Shown here: in pieces, positions 57,954 to 64,000 of the stretch
How positions within the stretch are numbered: the first letter of the stretch is position 1
Layout of the letters: each line of letters begins with the position of its first letter
NCBI RefSeq assembly: GCF_900091595.1
Contig: NZ_FMCW01000006.1
Coordinates: 124,001-188,000, forward strand
Source of the DNA: Micromonospora haikouensis
GTDB taxonomy: Bacteria; Actinomycetota; Actinomycetes; Mycobacteriales; Micromonosporaceae
Direction of reading: 5' to 3'
DNA length: 64,000 nucleotides
Notes under the pieces: model-generated
Databases searched by the model: none
Told to the model about the DNA's origin: nothing
Seen by the model: the letters and a program-made list of their open reading frames with translations, nothing else
Made by a program: the position numbers and the translations under genes

Positions 57954-58268
57954 ATGGCCTGGATCGTGCTGGTGATCTCCGGACTCCTCGAGACCGCGTG
58001 GGCGGTCGCCCTCGACCGCAGCGCCGGCTTCACCCGGCTCGTGCCGTCGGTCGTGTTCGCGGTCACGCTGGTGCTCAGCATGGCCGGCCTGGCGTACGCG
58101 CTGCGCGAGATCCCCGTCGGCACCGGCTACGCGGTCTGGGTGGGCATCGGCGCGGTCGGCACCGCGCTAGTCGGCATGCTGGCGCTGCACGAGTCGGCGA
58201 GCCTGCCCCGCATCGTCTGCCTGCTGCTGGTCGTCGCCGGGGTGGTCGGCCTCAAGGTCTTCCACTGA
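57954..58268 (+). CDS. Small multidrug resistance protein (SugE/Gdx-like)
   Basis: This 104-residue, four-helix SMR transporter begins MAWIVLVISGLLETAWAVAL, with the conserved Glu in the first helix for drug-proton exchange, and SAGFTRLVPSVVF as in SugE/Gdx proteins, several of which export guanidinium. The ATG at 57954 follows AGAGG. The 5' region is GC-rich and a guanidine riboswitch was considered and rejected. It is divergent from the cyclodeaminase gene. Confidence 0.85.
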   Translation: MAWIVLVISGLLETAWAVALDRSAGFTRLVPSVVFAVTLVLSMAGLAYALREIPVGTGYAVWVGIGAVGTALVGMLALHESASLPRIVCLLLVVAGVVGLKVFH

Positions 58269-58358
58269 CCGGTCTTCCACTGACCGGGATGCGTAGTTTC
58301 CGGCGCCGGTGGGTAGTGATCGATCGACGGTAGAACGAGGCTCACCACGGAGGACGTC

Positions 58359-58604
58359 ATGGCCGACACCCACGCCACCACCCGCCCGCGCACCAACGCC
58401 GCCCGGATCTGCACGATCGTCGCGTTCGTCTTCGCCGCCCTCGCGGTCTTCGTGTCGCCGCTGATCTTCGGCCTGCTCGGCGTGATCCTCGGCGTGGTCG
58501 GCGCGGTCCTCGGCGACAAGCCGCTCGGCTGGTACGCCGCCGCCGCCAGCGTGGCCGGCGCTGTGCTCGGCATGATCCTCAGCGCGGTGATCCTGAACGC
58601 CTGA
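58359..58604 (+). CDS. Small membrane protein of unknown function
   Basis: This 81-residue protein has two or three transmembrane segments (ICTIVAFVFAALAVFVSPLI; LLGVILGVVGAVLGD; VAGAVLGMILSAVIL), with a short, soluble N-terminus ATTRPRTNAAR. It resembles actinobacterial DUF4190-type proteins, but I would not insist. The ATG at 58359 follows CACGGAGGACG, an excellent site. A strong terminator follows 47 bases after its stop. Confidence 0.62.
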   Translation: MADTHATTRPRTNAARICTIVAFVFAALAVFVSPLIFGLLGVILGVVGAVLGDKPLGWYAAAASVAGAVLGMILSAVILNA

Positions 58605-58651
58605 GCAGCCAGCCCACCCCACAGCGCCACAGCGCACCCGACCGCGACCGA

Positions 58652-58681
58652 AGGGGCCCGCCGGATTCCCGGCGGGCCCCT
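58652..58681 (+). terminator. Terminator after the small membrane protein
   Basis: Perfect 13-base-pair stem (58652-58664 with 58669-58681) and 4-base loop ATTC. One of the clearest hairpins in the window. Confidence 0.85.
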
Positions 58682-58820
58682 CGCCGTCGACCCGCCCGCG
58701 CCCGTCCACCCCGCCCTCGCCGCATCGCGGGCGGCCGGCGGCGGCGGGTGGCCGTGCTCCACCCGCCCCGGATCGTGACACGCAGCAACCGCCCCGCTCG
58801 ACGCCACCACCTCCTTCGCT

Positions 58821-58947
58821 CCCTTTGCTCTGCACCCGGATACGCAACAGTTCACGCAGCGCGATCGGCCGCTCCTTCCCGCCGCCCGCCGGTTTCACAG
58901 ACCTGCTGGTCAAGGGGGTGATGCGTCCCTGGGTGCAGAGCAAAGGG
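58821..58947. mobile_element. MITE-like repeat with 17-bp terminal inverted repeats
   Basis: CCCTTTGCTCTGCACCC (58821-58837) and its exact reverse complement (58931-58947) flank 93 bases. There is no coding capacity and no clear target duplication. I believe I have seen this sequence repeated in Micromonospora genomes, which would fit a non-autonomous element. Confidence 0.55.
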
Positions 58948-59160
58948 CGCGCGGCGAGTCCGGCACGCCGGACTGAACATGACCCTGAGTCAGATCGCCA
59001 GATCCATCACCCACGGTGAGCAAGCTCGGTTGGCCCGCGTCGGGGCCGGCCACCGGGGAAGCGGGGCTCAGGGCGTTGCCCGGCCACGCCGGTGGAGGAC
59101 GAGAGCAGGGGCAGCGCCGAAGTGCCGGGCCGGAAGAAAGGCCGCGAAGAAACCGGGGAG

Positions 59161-59212
59161 GGGCCGGGAGGGCCGGGGAGGGCCGGGGAGGGCCGGGGAG
59201 GGGTCCGGCGGG
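59161..59212 (+). repeat. G-rich tandem repeat beside the ftsK end
   Basis: Three to four near-identical units of 10-11 bases (GGAGGGCCGGG type) lie immediately after the ftsK stop region. On the + strand the runs of three and four G could form a G-quadruplex; on the ftsK transcript they appear as C-rich. Confidence 0.6.
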
Positions 59213-59216
59213 CGGG

Positions 59217-61685
59217 TCAGTCGTCCGCGCCGCCGAGGCCAGCGAGGACCTCCTCCAGCTCGTCCGGCTTGACCAGCACGTCGCGGGCCTTGGAACCCTC
59301 CGACGGGCCGACCACGCCCCGGGTCTCCATCAGGTCCATCAACCGGCCGGCCTTGGCGAAGCCGACCCGCAGCTTGCGCTGGAGCATCGACGTCGAGCCG
59401 AACTGCGAGGTGACCACCAGCTCGACCGCCTGCACCAGCAGGTCCAGGTCGTCGCCGATCTCCTCGTCGATCTTCTTCTTGTTGTCCTGTGCCGGGGCCA
59501 GCACGTCCGGGCGGAACTCCGGCTCCCGCTGGTCCTTGCAGAACTTCACCACGTCGGCGATCTCGCGCTCGGTGACCCAGGCGCCCTGGATGCGGATCGG
59601 CTTCGACGCGCCCATCGGCAGGAAGAGCCCGTCGCCGCGCCCCAGCAGCTTCTCCGCGCCCGGCTGGTCGAGGATGACCCGCGAGTCGGCCAGCGACGAG
59701 GTGGCGAACGCCAGCCGGGACGGCACGTTGGCCTTGATCAGGCCGGTGACCACGTCCACGCTGGGCCGCTGGGTGGCCAGCACCAGGTGGATGCCGGCGG
59801 CCCGGGCGAGCTGCGTGATCCGCACGACCGAGTCCTCCACGTCGCGCGGCGCGACCATCATCAGGTCCGCCAGCTCGTCCACGATCACCAGCAGGTACGG
59901 GTACGGCCGCATCTCCCGCTCGCTGCCCGGCGGGGCCTTGATCTCCCCCGTGCGCACCTTGCGGTTGAAGTCGTCGATGTGCCGGACGCCGTTCGCGGCG
60001 AGGTCGTCGTAGCGCATGTCCATCTCGCGGACGACCCAGTCCAGCGAGTCGGCCGCCTTCTTCGCATTGGTCACGATCGGCGTGACCAGGTGCGGGATGC
60101 CCTCGTAGCCGGTCATCTCGACGCGCTTCGGGTCGATCAGCAGCAGCCGCACCTCGTCCGGGGTGGCCCGGGTGAGGATGGACACCAGCAGGGAGTTGAG
60201 GCAGCTCGACTTGCCGGCGCCGGTGGCCCCGGCGATCAGGATGTGCGGCATCTTCGCGAGGTTGGCCACCACGAAGCCGCCCTCGATGTCCTTGCCGAGC
60301 GCCACCACCATCGGGTGGTGGTCGCTGGTGGCGGCGCGGGAGCGCAGCACGTCGCCGAGCGCCACGTTCTCCGGGTCGGTGTTCGGGATCTCCACGCCGA
60401 CCGCGCTCTTGCCCGGGATCGGGCTGAGGATGCGGACGTCCGGGGACTTGACCGCGTACGCGATGTTGCGGGAGAGCTGGGTGATCCGCTCGACCTTCAC
60501 GCCCGGGCCCAGCTCCACCTCGTACCGGGTGACCGTCGGGCCCCGGGTGAAGCCGGTGACCTCGGCGTCGACGCCGAACTGGTCGAACACGCCGGTGAGG
60601 GCGGCGATGACCTCGTCGTTGGCCTTGCTGCGGGTCTTCGGGGCGGCCCCGCCGCTGAGCAGGTTGGCCGGGGGCAGCGTGTAGTCGCCGGCCAGGCCGG
60701 TGAGCGCGAGCTGCTCCGCCCGGGTGGGCGGCGGCGAGTGCTCCGGCGGCTCGACCGGCTTGCGGGTGGCGGGCACCTTCGCCGGGGGCTTGCGGGGCAG
60801 CACCACGGTCTCCTGGAGGTCGGCGCCCTCGTACGCCTCCTCGTCGAAGTCGTCCGGGTCCGGCAGCGGCGGCGCGGCGCGCTTGGCCGGGCGGCGGCGG
60901 GCCGGCTTCTTCTCGACGGGCTCCGCCTCGGCCTCCTCGGCGGCCGGCGGCGGGCCGACCACCGCGCCGGCGAGCAGCCCGAGCCGCTCCGGGATCTTGT
61001 TGATCGGCGTCGCGGTGACCACCAGCAGGCCGAAGACCAGCAGCAGGAGCAGCAGCGGCACGGCCACCCAGGCGGTCACCGCGGTCTCCAGCACGTTGCC
61101 GACGCCCGCACCGATCAGGCCGCCCGCGTAGTCACGCTGGACCGGGTCCACCGGGTTCTGTCCGATGTGCAGCATCGCGGCGGTGGCGACCAGCATGGAC
61201 CCCCAGCCGACCAGGCCCCGCCCCCGGTGCTCCGGGTCGGACGGCGTGCGCATCAGCCGCCACGCCCCGATCGACAACAGCACCGGGACGACGATCGAGA
61301 TCGCGCCGAGGAAGAGCCGCACGGTGTCGGCGAGCCGGGCACCCACCGGGCCGGCACCGGAGAACCAGAGGGCCACCGCGCTGAGCAGGGAGAGCCCGAG
61401 CAGCAGCAGGCCCGCGCCGTCGCGGCGGTGCTCCGGGTCGAGGTCGCGGGCCGAGGCGGCCTGCCGGCCGGCGGCCCGCACCGCCCAGCCGACGCCGTGC
61501 GCGAGCCCCATCCACACCGCACCGATCGCCCGGCCCACGTGGACGGCCGGCCCCGGGCGGGGGGCGGTGCGCCGCCGGGGCGCCGCCTTGGTGGTCTTCT
61601 TCGCCGGCTGACGGGCACGACTGTTCGTGGTGCCGCGCGGCGACGCGCCGCGTCGCCGGCTCGCCTGAGAGGTACGGCCCGCCAT
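59217..61685 (-). CDS. ftsK: DNA translocase FtsK
   Basis: FtsK/SpoIIIE pumps chromosomal DNA through the division or sporulation septum. The 822-residue protein has a basic N-terminal region (to about residue 60), four transmembrane helices (about 80-235), a Pro/Glu/Lys linker, then the motor: Walker A AGATGAGKSS, LVIVDELADLMM (Walker B), and the C-terminal winged-helix gamma domain with STSMLQRKLRVGFAKAGRLMDLM. The ATG at 61685 begins MAGRTSQASR; upstream reading to 62537 is in frame but overlaps the divergent YbjN gene and is not used. Identification is certain. Confidence 0.94.
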   Translation of the reverse strand: MAGRTSQASRRRGASPRGTTNSRARQPAKKTTKAAPRRRTAPRPGPAVHVGRAIGAVWMGLAHGVGWAVRAAGRQAASARDLDPEHRRDGAGLLLLGLSLLSAVALWFSGAGPVGARLADTVRLFLGAISIVVPVLLSIGAWRLMRTPSDPEHRGRGLVGWGSMLVATAAMLHIGQNPVDPVQRDYAGGLIGAGVGNVLETAVTAWVAVPLLLLLLVFGLLVVTATPINKIPERLGLLAGAVVGPPPAAEEAEAEPVEKKPARRRPAKRAAPPLPDPDDFDEEAYEGADLQETVVLPRKPPAKVPATRKPVEPPEHSPPPTRAEQLALTGLAGDYTLPPANLLSGGAAPKTRSKANDEVIAALTGVFDQFGVDAEVTGFTRGPTVTRYEVELGPGVKVERITQLSRNIAYAVKSPDVRILSPIPGKSAVGVEIPNTDPENVALGDVLRSRAATSDHHPMVVALGKDIEGGFVVANLAKMPHILIAGATGAGKSSCLNSLLVSILTRATPDEVRLLLIDPKRVEMTGYEGIPHLVTPIVTNAKKAADSLDWVVREMDMRYDDLAANGVRHIDDFNRKVRTGEIKAPPGSEREMRPYPYLLVIVDELADLMMVAPRDVEDSVVRITQLARAAGIHLVLATQRPSVDVVTGLIKANVPSRLAFATSSLADSRVILDQPGAEKLLGRGDGLFLPMGASKPIRIQGAWVTEREIADVVKFCKDQREPEFRPDVLAPAQDNKKKIDEEIGDDLDLLVQAVELVVTSQFGSTSMLQRKLRVGFAKAGRLMDLMETRGVVGPSEGSKARDVLVKPDELEEVLAGLGGADD

Positions 61686-61798
61686 AGAGTCACCGTAACG
61701 GCGGGACCCGGCGGATCGCCGCTTTTCCGGGTCGTGTCCGCGCGTCGCAGCACGGGCGACGCCGCCTGTTGTGTTATTCGCCTCAGAAGGGATGCCCG

Positions 61799-62278
61799 AT
61801 GGCGTCGCCCGAGATCGAGGACGGCCCGGACGGCCCCCTGGCCGGGCACCCCGGGGCGTTGCGGCCGCTGACCGACGAGCTGATCGCGGCCGTGCTGCGC
61901 CGTCGGGGGTACGCGGTGGCGGCGGATCCGGCGGGCCGGCTGCTCGGCCGGTGGGATGACGCGCTCGTCTGGTTCCTGCGGATGGGGGCGGGCGGCGAGA
62001 TCCTCCAGGTGCGCACGATAGCCGCGCCGACCTTCCCGATCGAGTACGTGCCGACCCTGCACGCCTTCTGCAACTCGTGGAACCACGACCGGTACTGGCC
62101 CAAGGCGTTCGTGCACGTCGACGACGACGGGCGGGCCCTGGTCTGCGGCGAGGTGATCGCCGACTTGGAGCGCGGGGTGACCCCGCACCAGCTCGACCAG
62201 TTGCTCGACTGTGGCATCTCGACCGGCTGTCAGCTCGCCGCCGCCGTCGGGCAGCTCGCGGGCGGGGCGCGGCCGTGA
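61799..62278 (+). CDS. YbjN domain protein
   Basis: This 159-residue protein carries a YbjN-type fold with VPTLHAFCNSWNHDRYWPKAFV and VCGEVIADLERGVTPHQLDQLL. YbjN proteins resemble type III secretion chaperones in fold; the function in actinobacteria is unknown. The ATG at 61799 follows AGAAGGGA. Its TGA overlaps the GTG of the next gene, which ends in a similar domain. It is divergent from ftsK. Confidence 0.8.
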   Translation: MASPEIEDGPDGPLAGHPGALRPLTDELIAAVLRRRGYAVAADPAGRLLGRWDDALVWFLRMGAGGEILQVRTIAAPTFPIEYVPTLHAFCNSWNHDRYWPKAFVHVDDDGRALVCGEVIADLERGVTPHQLDQLLDCGISTGCQLAAAVGQLAGGARP

Positions 62279-64000
62279 CCGGGCAGCCGCGCCGGTGGGC
62301 CGACCGGCTGGCCGCCGCCGGGGACCTGCCCGACGGGGAGGAACGCGCCGTCGAGCTGGACCGGATCGCGTCGGCCGCCGACGCGGCCGGCGACCTGGCC
62401 ACCGGGCTGGACGCGCGGTTCGCGCTGATGGACCTGTATCTGCGGCGGGGCGAGCGGTGGCGGCTGTTCGAGCCGGTCCGCCGCTGCCGGGAGCTGCTCG
62501 ACGCCGCCTCCGCGGACGCCACCGCCGAGGTCCCCACGACCGGGCCGGTCGCCGAGCGGGCCGCCGAGCTGCGCCGCTACCAGCGCTTCGCGGTCGAGGC
62601 CGCGTTCGGCACGCCCCGGGTCGGCCTGGGCCAGACCCGCGCGGCGCTGGACGGCCTGGCCCGGCCCACGCCGGGGCTGAAGGGCCTGGCCCGGCCCGCC
62701 CCGGGTGGGGCCGGCGACCCGGCGGTGAGCGATCTGGTGGCCGAGCTGCGCTGCCGCCTCGCCGACCACCTCGGCGACGAGCCGGAGGCCCGCCGCTGGT
62801 ACGACCGCTGGCGCACCGCCCCCGCCGACCCGGCCGCCGGCTGTCCGGCCTGCGCCCCGTCGCGCCGCGCCGACCTGCTGGCCGGCTGGGGTGACTGGGC
62901 GGCGGCGCTGGCCGAGCTGCGCCCGATCGTCGACGGCCCGACGGCGGCGACCCCGGCCGAGACTGGCGGGGCCGAGACAGCCGGAGCTGACGGGGCCGGG
63001 ACAGCCGGGGGCGGCGGGGCGTACTGCACCGACCAGCCGGAGCGGGCGCTGGCCGGGGCGCTGCTGCCGCTGCTGCGCGCCGGCGAGCCGGAGCGGGCGG
63101 GCCGGGCGCACGTCACGGCGTACCGGCGGCACCGGCGGGAGCGGACGGCGTTCGGGCAGCTCGCCGCGCACCTGCGGTTCTGCGCGCTGGGCGGGCACCT
63201 GGACCGGGGGCTGGACATCCTCGCCGAGCAGCTGCCCCGGCTGGACCGCCCGTCCGACGACCTGGCCGCGATGGAGTTCGCCGCCGCCGGGGCGCTGCTG
63301 TGCGCCCTCGCCGCCGAGGCGGGGCGGGGCGACCGGCGGATGCCCGGACCCGCCGCCCCCACCGGGCGGGGGGCCGGTCGGGCCGGCGACGACATCGACG
63401 TGGCCCGGCTCGGCGGGCTGCTCGCCGAACTGGCGACGGGGCTCGCCGGCAGCTTCGACGCCCGCAACGGCACCGGGCACCAGTCCGGCCGGATCGCGGC
63501 CCTGCTGGCCGAGCGGCCGGTCGCCGGTCCGGTGGTGCCGCTGCCCGCCGACGAGGCGGCCGACGACGGCGGAAGCGACGACGACGGCGGGAACGACGAG
63601 TTCGACGAAGACCGCGACGGCAGCGGCAAGGGCGGCAGCGGGCCAGCTGGGCGGGAGGCCGGGCGGGAACTGGCCGGGGACGAGGTGGGGGCGCTGACCG
63701 TCGCCCTGGTCACCCAGGCCCTGGACCGGCGCGGCGACGCCTGGACGATGCGCGGCCCGGCGGTGGTCGGGCGGTGGGGTCCGGCGCTGATCGAGTTCCG
63801 GCAGGCCGGCGAGCGGGGCGAGATCCTGCACGCCCGGGTGCTGGCCGTCCGACGGCTGGCGGCGGGGCGGCGCGCGGAGGCGTACGCCTTCTGCAACGCC
63901 TGGAACCACGACCGGCTGCTCCCGAAGGCGTACGCGCACGACGACGGCAGCGGGGAGCTGGTGCTGGCCGGCGACGTGACCACGGACCTGGCCCACGGGG
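62275..64000 (+). CDS. Helical-repeat protein with C-terminal YbjN-like domain (truncated by window)
   Basis: The gene is open from the GTG at 62275 to the end of the window (575 codons) and lacks its stop. The N-terminal two thirds is helical and TPR-like (ERAVELDRIASAADAAGDLA; ARFALMDLYLRRGERWRLF), with low-complexity Gly/Asp-rich stretches near 63540-63660. Near the end the sequence FCNAWNHDRLLPKAYAHDDG repeats the motif of the preceding YbjN gene, so a YbjN-like domain is fused to a helical scaffold. GTG 62275 overlaps the preceding stop, so the two are coupled and may work together. Confidence 0.72.
   Translation, partial: MTGQPRRWADRLAAAGDLPDGEERAVELDRIASAADAAGDLATGLDARFALMDLYLRRGERWRLFEPVRRCRELLDAASADATAEVPTTGPVAERAAELRRYQRFAVEAAFGTPRVGLGQTRAALDGLARPTPGLKGLARPAPGGAGDPAVSDLVAELRCRLADHLGDEPEARRWYDRWRTAPADPAAGCPACAPSRRADLLAGWGDWAAALAELRPIVDGPTAATPAETGGAETAGADGAGTAGGGGAYCTDQPERALAGALLPLLRAGEPERAGRAHVTAYRRHRRERTAFGQLAAHLRFCALGGHLDRGLDILAEQLPRLDRPSDDLAAMEFAAAGALLCALAAEAGRGDRRMPGPAAPTGRGAGRAGDDIDVARLGGLLAELATGLAGSFDARNGTGHQSGRIAALLAERPVAGPVVPLPADEAADDGGSDDDGGNDEFDEDRDGSGKGGSGPAGREAGRELAGDEVGALTVALVTQALDRRGDAWTMRGPAVVGRWGPALIEFRQAGERGEILHARVLAVRRLAAGRRAEAYAFCNAWNHDRLLPKAYAHDDGSGELVLAGDVTTDLAHG

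Larger units (their letters stand above)
58682..59216. other. Gap before the end of ftsK
   Basis: No gene that I can support. It holds a MITE-like repeat (58821-58947), then a stretch of mixed sequence, and a G-rich tandem repeat next to the end of ftsK. The three short open frames here match no family and have no ribosome sites. Confidence 0.6.

Noticed and set aside
61686..62537. An N-terminal extension of ftsK to 62537
   Set aside because: It overlaps the divergent YbjN genes and has no FtsK-like sequence.

Overview
This window is very GC-rich, runs almost gene to gene, and reads as the chromosome of a filamentous actinobacterium of the Micromonosporaceae, probably Micromonospora or a close relative. 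The evidence is the gene content and order (glutamate ABC operon, rny, recX, recA, a DUF3046 gene, then lhr, nei, clgR-pspA-pspM, pncC-pgsA-rimO, ftsK), frequent GTG starts with GTGA/ATGA couplings, and a short interspersed repeat around AAGGGCCCCTTGTTAAC that I associate with that genus. The genus is an inference. I see no rRNA, tRNA, CRISPR array, transposase or integrase.

Layout. 0-4.5 kb: selD, then a glutamate-type ABC operon ending at a perfect 20-bp bidirectional hairpin. 4.6-10.3 kb: rny, recX and recA. recA carries a full intein with homing-endonuclease motifs and has an SOS-like box and DnaA-box-like sites upstream; a DUF3046 gene follows. 10.3-19.5 kb: an MFS exporter, a UdgX-type uracil-DNA glycosylase, a MocR-type regulator divergent from a split-barrel/GNAT fusion and a LysE exporter, a Spo0M-like protein and two CNNM/CBS membrane proteins. 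19.8-26.0 kb: a seven-gene Mrp Na+/H+ antiporter operon with a tandem duplication just before mnhE. 26.2-33.0 kb: a DUF4139 protein, a small unknown protein and the long helicase Lhr.

33.0-36.2 kb is the most unusual part. A secreted esterase gene is broken inside its ricin-type lectin domain, and the missing end of that domain lies intact but inverted about 0.4 kb away, next to lhr. The two junctions carry an 8-bp inverted repeat, and turning the segment back restores the lectin domain in frame. Divergent from it is a rifampicin monooxygenase gene (rox) preceded by what looks like a rifamycin-associated element.

36.3-39.5 kb: a phosphotransferase, an MFS exporter and two small membrane proteins. 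39.5-44.7 kb is an accessory stretch of lower GC with three XRE/TPR-type regulators (one lacking its HTH domain) and a coupled three-gene operon with a HicA-like protein. 44.8-51.4 kb: an RBBP9-like hydrolase, a SAM hydrolase family protein, a CPCC protein, a Nei-type glycosylase and a large multicopper-oxidase-like protein that has lost most copper ligands. 51.4-56.8 kb: the phage-shock set clgR-pspA-pspM, then pncC, pgsA and rimO. 56.9-64 kb: an ornithine-cyclodeaminase-like gene behind a MerR-type promoter, a Gdx/SugE-like exporter, a MITE-like repeat, ftsK, and two coupled YbjN-like genes, the last running off the end of the window.

Themes that tie the window together are DNA repair and chromosome handling (recA, recX, udgX, nei, lhr, ftsK), envelope and ion homeostasis (Mrp, CNNM, Psp) and resistance or export (rox, SMR, MFS, LysE).
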